Shown here piece by piece: positions 58,783-64,000 of a stretch of DNA of 64,000 nt. The number at the start of each line of letters is the position of its first letter. Position 1 is the stretch's first letter. The notes below the pieces were generated by a model. The model was not told the origin of the DNA and ran no database searches. It saw only the letters and a program-made list of their open reading frames with translations. The DNA lies in contig NZ_JAFJZZ010000005.1 of assembly GCF_017255415.1 (NCBI RefSeq), positions 1 to 64,000 of the forward strand, read 5' to 3'. The translations under genes and the position numbers were made by a program. Origin of the DNA: Clostridium aminobutyricum. Lineage in GTDB: Bacteria > Bacillota > Clostridia > Peptostreptococcales > Anaerovoracaceae.

Positions 58783-60081
58783 TTAGCGTTTTTGAATAAA
58801 ATAGTAAACCGGAATGCCCAGAAGAGTGATGCCGATACCGATACAGGATCTGATCGGATCATTTAAAAGGGTACTGCCTAGAATATAAACACCTCCAATT
58901 ACACCGACGATCGGAGTCAATGGATAAAGAGGAACCCTGTAATTCCCTTTCTCATAAGGTGTATTTTTTCTGAGAATAAATACTGCAAACACGCCCATGG
59001 TGAAGAAAATCCACAGAACAAAGATAAGCAGATCCGTTAAGGTGTTAAAGGTACCTGTAAAAATATAAACAACAGAAAGCAGGCTTTCAACAATCAGTGC
59101 ATTGGCAGGAGTTCCTAACTTGGGATGAATTTTGCCAAGAAATCCTGAGAAAGGAAGCTTTTTTTCCTGACCCATGACATAGGGTACTCTTGCGGCTGTC
59201 ATAAGATAGCCGTTGAGGGCACCAAATACAGAAATCATGATCCCTGCAGTAATAAAGACTCCGCCGCTTTTGCCAAAAATCGCTTCTGCCGCATCGGAGC
59301 CGGGTATGGCTGAAGTTGCAATAGTTTCAACCGGTAAAACGTGAAATATAGTCAGATTAAAGGCGGCGTAAACGATGATGACAAAAATAACACCGAAAGT
59401 GATGACCCGAGGCAAAGTTTTCGAAGGGTTATTCAATTCGCCTGCCATATTAGTAACACTGATCCAGCCGTCATAAGCCCAAAGTGTTCCCAGAATGGCG
59501 GCCCCGAAGCCTGCTCCTGCAAGAGGAGCTTGTATGCTGCTGGAGACGGGAGCCACGTCGGATAGCAAGCCGAATAGAATAATAGCCACAATGGGAATTA
59601 GCTTGCCCACAGTAGCCAGCACTTGAATAATTCCTCCAAATTTTGTAGATATGATGTTCATAATCAAGATAAACAATAGAGCTGCAACTGCAAGCAATTT
59701 TTCCTGCATAGGGTTCAGACTAACGAAAAAACCTGAATAGGTGGCAAAGGCAATGGCTAAGGCTCCTACAGAAGCAGGATAGGACACGATGGTTTGTACC
59801 CAGCCTAAAAGAAAGCCTGTCAGATTGCCGTAAGTATTGCTCAGATAGGTATACAGTCCTCCCGATTTTGGAATGGCAGCAGCAATCTCGGCAACAGAAA
59901 GAGCAGCGGCCAGCGTGATAATTCCCCCGGCTACCCAAGCCACAATGCTCATAAAAGGAGAGCCTGCATTGGTTAAAACAATGCCCGGCTTTAAAAATAT
60001 ACCGGAGCCGATTATCATACCCACTACAATCGCCATAGCTTCAATTGTAGTAATGGACTTTTTTAATGAATCGTTCTGCAT
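58783..60081 (-). CDS. APC-family amino acid exchanger (SteT/LAT-like)
   Basis: A 432-residue transporter with 12 predicted transmembrane helices. The first helix has the LAT-type motif VVGMIIGSGIFLKPGIV, and YTYLSNTYGNLTGFLLGWV, GTLWAYDGWISVTNMAGEL and RVPYVMGQEKKLPF are subfamily landmarks shared with the Bacillus serine/threonine exchanger SteT. ATG 60081 is used because it gives the normal N-terminus (MQNDSLKKSITTIEAM) with AAGGA upstream; the frame remains open to 60318, but the extra 79 residues look like translated non-coding sequence. Between 60082 and 60311 I see only AT-rich sequence, including a direct repeat GTATGC-N5-GTATGC. Confidence 0.85.
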   Translation of the reverse strand: MQNDSLKKSITTIEAMAIVVGMIIGSGIFLKPGIVLTNAGSPFMSIVAWVAGGIITLAAALSVAEIAAAIPKSGGLYTYLSNTYGNLTGFLLGWVQTIVSYPASVGALAIAFATYSGFFVSLNPMQEKLLAVAALLFILIMNIISTKFGGIIQVLATVGKLIPIVAIILFGLLSDVAPVSSSIQAPLAGAGFGAAILGTLWAYDGWISVTNMAGELNNPSKTLPRVITFGVIFVIIVYAAFNLTIFHVLPVETIATSAIPGSDAAEAIFGKSGGVFITAGIMISVFGALNGYLMTAARVPYVMGQEKKLPFSGFLGKIHPKLGTPANALIVESLLSVVYIFTGTFNTLTDLLIFVLWIFFTMGVFAVFILRKNTPYEKGNYRVPLYPLTPIVGVIGGVYILGSTLLNDPIRSCIGIGITLLGIPVYYFIQKR

Positions 60082-60311
60082 AAAATAAATATTCCTTCCG
60101 ATTGATAAAATTTGTATGCTATTAGTATGCTTACAATTTAAAGTTTGACTCATGAGTTGTAAAGTATGGAAATTCAACAATATAAGTACGGAATTAGTAT
60201 AGACTATAGGGCAGAATTTTTCAATATATGATTTTTTTGTTAAAAAGAAATCACATTCTTTATCATGTTGCTGATACCGAGCCGGTAATAGTTTAGCAGA
60301 AAAGATATATA

Positions 60312-60346
60312 TTGACAATCGAGTTAGTTTATGCTAACCTGATTGT
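60312..60346 (+). promoter_or_regulatory. Promoter with 32-bp imperfect palindrome before the SLH gene
   Basis: TTGACA (60312-60317), 17-base spacer, TAACCT (60335-60340). The segment 60315-60346 is an imperfect palindrome: ACAATC and GTTAG on the left mirror CTAAC and GATTGT on the right, with 11 of 13 pairs. It covers the spacer and -10, as an operator would. Confidence 0.55.
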
Positions 60347-60445
60347 GCCTATATGAACAAATTGTATTATATATTCATTAAATCATATTTTGCAGTGAAA
60401 ATCTATTCATATAAGCAATTTTCAAGTAAATAGGAGCGTTGTGTT

Positions 60446-60561
60446 GGACAATCCTAACGGTGCTACTCGGGTTGTCCTGGCAGGATCATCCCATTGATAG
60501 CTTGAGCGTTTACAGAGACTGAGTTCTCAATGGTAATAATGTAAACTGTATTTAAAGGAGG
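60446..60561 (+). ncRNA. Structured 5' leader of the SLH gene, class unknown
   Basis: Three strong pairings in about 100 bases: a 9-bp stem 60446-60454 / 60469-60477; CCATTGA (60491-60497) / TCAATGG (60527-60533); and GTTTAC (60508-60513) / GTAAAC (60541-60546). The second and third cross each other, so they form a pseudoknot or are alternatives. The last arm lies 7 bases before AAAGGAGG (60554-60561). It matches none of the riboswitch classes I can recall. Confidence 0.55.
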
Positions 60562-60566
60562 AAAAA

Positions 60567-63500
60567 ATGAAAAGAACAAAAAGATTCTTAGCGGCTTTTT
60601 TGGCTCTTGCAGTGGTATTTTGTTATATGCCCGGTATGGCGTTTGCTGATACTGAAGTAACAACTGCTGCAGAAGCTAAAACGTTTGCATTTGCAGACAT
60701 GCCAAATGATTGGTCTGCTACTGCGCTTTCCAATGCTGCAGCAAATGGCCTGCTTAAAGGGTACGAAGAAACAGATGGTTTATATATTAAGCCAAGCGGC
60801 ACGCTGAGCAGAGCTGAAATGGCTACTGTAGTGAATCGGGCATTTGGAGCTGAAAAAACAACCGCTTTAAGCGGAGTGAATGATGTGGCTTCAAATTCAT
60901 GGTATGCAGCAGATATGTCAAAAGCCGTTCACATGGGCACAATGAAGCTTGATACAGCGATGAGACCGAACGATAAAATTACAAGACAGGAAGCGTGCAC
61001 CATTTTAGCAAGAGCTTTTAAAATGGAAGCAACAGATTCTTCAAATACAGCATTAAATGCATTTAATGATAAAAACAGTATTGCTTCATGGGCTGCACCA
61101 AGTATGTGTGCACTCGTTGAGAACGGAGTACTTTCGGGGAACAATGGCTTGTTAACTCCAACAGCCAATATCACAAGAGCTGAATTTGCAAAAATCATGG
61201 ATAACATGGTGAAGCAGTATATCAATAAAGCCGGAACGGTTACAGAAGTAGCAGCTTCCGGAAATGTGATGGTTAATACAGCGGGAGTTACACTTAAGAA
61301 TCTAACTATTGATGGGGATTTAATCGTTGGCGATGGTGTTGGCAGCGGAGAAATCACACTGGACAGTGTTAAAGTTACAGGAAAAACCATTGTAAGAGGC
61401 GGTGGTATTAATTCGGTTATTATTACCGGGAACAGTTCTGTTGGAAGCATCGTAATTGCTAAAGTTGACGGTAATGTCAGAGTTGCAGTTGAAGGAAATG
61501 CAACGGTAAGCGTAATCGTTATTAATGATGGTAAAGAGGATGTATTCGTAGAAGGTAAGGTTGGAACTCTTCAAGTTGCGGTGGAAAATATACCCGTAGT
61601 AGTGCAAAATGCTACTATTACTACAGTAAATGTTACCGCAGAAGATGCGAATCTTACGGTAGCAAAGGGAGCAACTGTAACAACTGTAACTATTGCTCAG
61701 GCAGCAAAAGGTGCAAAAGTAGCAGTAGCAGGTACCGTTGCTACGTTAACCAATGCAGCGCCTAAGTCTGCTCTTTCGGTAACCGGCACCGTGAAGTCTG
61801 TAGAAGTGGCAAGCACCGCTACAGGCACAAACTTAGAAGTAGCAAAGGATGCGAAAGTAGATAAGCTTAATGCATCCGTTAATATGACTACCAGCGGTGA
61901 AGGGAAAGTAACTTCGATAACTGGGACAGGTACCGTAACTGCAAACGGCAGTAGTTCTTCCAGTACTACTACTTCTTCCGGCGGTAAATCTTCCGGCGGC
62001 AGTAGCAGCTCTACAAACGGATTTGCAGGTGGTGAAGGTACGGCTTCAAGCCCGTGGCAGATTGCTACTGCGGCACAGCTAGACCGTGTCCACAGCTATA
62101 TGAATGGACATTTCATTCTGACTGCGAACATTGATCTGTCCAGTTATGCCAGCTGGACGCCTATCGGTGCATATGTGCCGGAAGCGGATTATAGTGCCAA
62201 TCTGGAAAAAGCCTTTACCGGCAGCTTAAACGGCGGCGGCTATACGATTTCAAATCTGAAGATTAATAGGGGAGATTTGGATCTGGCTGCGAGGGATATG
62301 ACCGGTACGGCCCTGTTCGGCTGCATTGCAGGCGATGCTTCTATCCAGAACCTGACAATCAAGGATGTAGAAATTTTCTCTACGGGTTTCAACACCAGTG
62401 CCCTTGTTGGCATGGCCATGTCCTCTAATGAGAACGCGATTAAGGGAATAATCCTGTCAGGTACCAATAAAATTACCGGACCTTTCTATGTGGGTGGCCT
62501 GGTCGGCAGTGCTCAGGATACCAATCTCATTGATTGCTCTGCAGAGGCTGACGTGACCATTACTTTAGCAGGCGGGAGCGGCGCAGGTATTCTGGGCGGC
62601 GGCATTGAAGGCGGTATCCTCCGTGACTGCACGGTAACTGGTACGGTAACCGCAACCGAAGCCACAGAAACGATGGGCGTCAGTGGCATCGGCGGCCTGG
62701 CTGGCTGCGCTTTTGAAAGCGAGGAGGTTATCAATTGCAAGGCAGAAAACGTTACGATAAACGTTGGCGCCAATGCGATCATGATAGGCGGCTTGTTGGG
62801 GTATGCCGGTGTTGTTAATGAGGGATATTTCGCCAGCGATCCCGAAGCGTTTACCCTCATCAAGGGTTGTGAAGCTGTCAATGTGACCATTACGGCGGAT
62901 AGTGGTGCGAACCGTATCGGCGGTATCGTGGGCAGCGGTTTCTGCGGCCCCAATTACAATCTCTACTATCCGGCTTCTTCTGCGATCCATATTGTAAACT
63001 GCACTGCCAGTGGAATCATCGCGGCAGATAACGACGTGATCGTGGGATCCATTCTGGGTTACGCCTTCCGCAACAGCGCGGTTGTTTCTTGCGATGGCAG
63101 CGGTATAACCGGCGCGAGCAATCAGGTGGGCGCAGCGGACGCGGCTCAAGCTGTAGCACTGGCAGATGTAGATTCGGTTCAGTCCCAGGAGGCTGAGTCG
63201 ATAGGGTCGTATACGGGTCCATCTGTGACCGAAAAGGTGACCACGTCCGGAGCAGTTTTTGCAGGTGGTACGGGTACGGTTTTAGACCCGTGGCAGGTTG
63301 CTACTAAGGAACAGCTAGCCCTTATCCAAGAGCATCTGGATGGACATTTCGTTCTGACTTCGGACATTGATCTGGATGGCTACAATTGGGCGCCTATCGG
63401 TGCATATGTACCGAACGATGCAGCATCCAAAGACTTTAGTGCCAACCCCGATTACGCGTTTACCGGCAGCTTTAACGGCGGCAGCTGCACTATTTATAAT

Positions 63501-64000
63501 CTGACCATTACAAGAGACGATCTTAACGCGGAGAATATGACCGGTACCGGCCTGTTCGGCGGCATTGGAGGCGATGCTTCTATCCAGAACCTGATAATCG
63601 AGAATGCAACAGTTTTCTCCACAGGTTCCTGCACCGGCGCACTTGTCGGCATGGCCATGTCTTCCAATGAAAACGCGATCAAGGATATCACCTTGTCAGG
63701 TACTAACAAAATTACCGGAAGCGGCTCTGTGGGAGGCCTAGTCGGCAGTGCCCAAGATACCAATATTATTGATTGCTCCGCAACGGCTGACGTGATCATG
63801 AGCTCTGTCAGCAACGGCGCAGGTATTCTGGGCGGCGGCATTGAGGGCGGTATCTTATCCGGCTGTTATGCAACTGGTACGGTTACCGCAACTGAAGCTA
63901 TGAATTATGGAGGAGTAACTTTCGGAGTTATCGGCGTCGGCGGTTTGGCCGGCTGTGCTTTCGACAGCCAGGAGGTTACCAACTGCACGGTAGAAAACGT
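60567..64000 (+). CDS. Large S-layer-homology surface protein with GLUG-type repeats (3' end outside window)
   Basis: Open from ATG 60567 (AAAGGAGG 5 bases upstream) to the window edge, at least 1144 residues. Signal peptide about 1-27 (FLAALALAVVF-type core ending GMAFA). Three SLH domains follow to about residue 215 (FADMPNDWSATALSNAAANG; GVNDVASNSWYAADMSKAVH; ASWAAPSMCALVENGVLSG), which hold the protein to secondary cell-wall polymer. Next is a Val/Thr-rich beta-helix-like stretch to about 455 and a Ser/Gly linker. From about 485, long modules begin with FAGG.GT...PWQ.AT..QL and carry many GLUG-type turns (GGLVGSA, GGLAGCAF, GIVGSGF); the second begins about 412 residues after the first and continues off the edge. 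Probably a cell-surface adhesin or S-layer component. Confidence 0.9.
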   Translation, partial: MKRTKRFLAAFLALAVVFCYMPGMAFADTEVTTAAEAKTFAFADMPNDWSATALSNAAANGLLKGYEETDGLYIKPSGTLSRAEMATVVNRAFGAEKTTALSGVNDVASNSWYAADMSKAVHMGTMKLDTAMRPNDKITRQEACTILARAFKMEATDSSNTALNAFNDKNSIASWAAPSMCALVENGVLSGNNGLLTPTANITRAEFAKIMDNMVKQYINKAGTVTEVAASGNVMVNTAGVTLKNLTIDGDLIVGDGVGSGEITLDSVKVTGKTIVRGGGINSVIITGNSSVGSIVIAKVDGNVRVAVEGNATVSVIVINDGKEDVFVEGKVGTLQVAVENIPVVVQNATITTVNVTAEDANLTVAKGATVTTVTIAQAAKGAKVAVAGTVATLTNAAPKSALSVTGTVKSVEVASTATGTNLEVAKDAKVDKLNASVNMTTSGEGKVTSITGTGTVTANGSSSSSTTTSSGGKSSGGSSSSTNGFAGGEGTASSPWQIATAAQLDRVHSYMNGHFILTANIDLSSYASWTPIGAYVPEADYSANLEKAFTGSLNGGGYTISNLKINRGDLDLAARDMTGTALFGCIAGDASIQNLTIKDVEIFSTGFNTSALVGMAMSSNENAIKGIILSGTNKITGPFYVGGLVGSAQDTNLIDCSAEADVTITLAGGSGAGILGGGIEGGILRDCTVTGTVTATEATETMGVSGIGGLAGCAFESEEVINCKAENVTINVGANAIMIGGLLGYAGVVNEGYFASDPEAFTLIKGCEAVNVTITADSGANRIGGIVGSGFCGPNYNLYYPASSAIHIVNCTASGIIAADNDVIVGSILGYAFRNSAVVSCDGSGITGASNQVGAADAAQAVALADVDSVQSQEAESIGSYTGPSVTEKVTTSGAVFAGGTGTVLDPWQVATKEQLALIQEHLDGHFVLTSDIDLDGYNWAPIGAYVPNDAASKDFSANPDYAFTGSFNGGSCTIYNLTITRDDLNAENMTGTGLFGGIGGDASIQNLIIENATVFSTGSCTGALVGMAMSSNENAIKDITLSGTNKITGSGSVGGLVGSAQDTNIIDCSATADVIMSSVSNGAGILGGGIEGGILSGCYATGTVTATEAMNYGGVTFGVIGVGGLAGCAFDSQEVTNCTVEN
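62025..64000 (+). repeat. Tandem 1.24-kb coding repeat in the SLH gene
   Basis: The module starting at 62025 recurs at 63261 (offset about 1236-1239 bases), with conserved blocks such as the PWQ.AT segment and TGTALFG / TGTGLFG. The second unit is incomplete in the window. Confidence 0.85.

Noticed and set aside
62240-63841. Several long antisense frames under the SLH gene
   Set aside because: The + frame is continuous with signal peptide, SLH domains and repeats; the antisense frames follow from its codon bias.
62025-64000. Repeats in the SLH gene as a CRISPR-like array
   Set aside because: Unit length is about 1.24 kb and in frame; no short repeats with unique spacers occur anywhere in the window.

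Overview
This window reads as a chromosomal segment of a low-to-moderate GC, anaerobic, Gram-positive Clostridia-type bacterium. The evidence is pyruvate:ferredoxin oxidoreductase, the dnaX-ybaB-recR-bofA sporulation-type neighbourhood, a class B sortase with an LPXTG-like substrate, S-layer (SLH) domains, a c-di-GMP-II-type riboswitch, strong Shine-Dalgarno sites and a GAAC-N4-GTTC LexA box. I cannot name the species; the gene content would fit Eubacteriales outside classical Clostridium. No tRNA, rRNA, CRISPR array, transposase or integrase was seen.

Layout. 1-7.6 kb: the 3' part of tuf, a 427-base gap with two copies of an 87-bp repeat, then psuG-pcrA-ligA and a HypE/PurM-like protein. 7.7-12.9 kb: SRP RNA (ffs) with a clear promoter, dnaX, ybaB, recR, a YaaL-like gene inverted between recR and bofA, then an amino-acid permease. 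13.5-24 kb: PFOR, a three-cluster CDGSH-type protein, a TetR regulator divergent from an ABC/HlyD exporter, an orphan prepilin peptidase and citrate synthase. 24.2-32 kb: uvrB (possibly leaderless), uvrA (SOS box), an EamA transporter and nicotinate phosphoribosyltransferase. 32-36.9 kb: a VTC / DUF4956 / beta-helix secreted-protein operon and class II aldolase. 37-45.8 kb: a large hybrid kinase with a SARP-type response regulator, then a collagen-adhesin-like sortase substrate behind a c-di-GMP-II riboswitch, with its class B sortase. 45.9-50.5 kb: small unknown proteins, an MltG-like membrane protein, an RluA-type pseudouridine synthase, two signal peptidases and smpB. 50.6-56.5 kb: tmRNA (ssrA) followed by a decayed copy of its 3' end and a MacB-like ABC/FtsX/HlyD/TetR cassette that closes with a near-copy of the ssrA terminator. 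56.5-64 kb: a small membrane protein, a dihydrolipoamide-dehydrogenase-like flavoprotein, an APC exchanger, and the start of a very large SLH/GLUG surface protein that runs off the window.

Themes. DNA repair genes (pcrA, ligA, recR, uvrB, uvrA) are dispersed through housekeeping blocks. Cell-surface functions dominate the second half: the adhesin/sortase pair, the SLH protein, the beta-helix secreted protein and two signal peptidases. The most interesting signals are the riboswitch-controlled adhesin/sortase pair, the ssrA-flanked cassette, the unassigned structured leader of the SLH gene, a kinase with Tyr at its first phosphoacceptor position, and the VTC/DUF4956 operon. Everything was read by eye; homology calls rest on motif recognition and no search was run.
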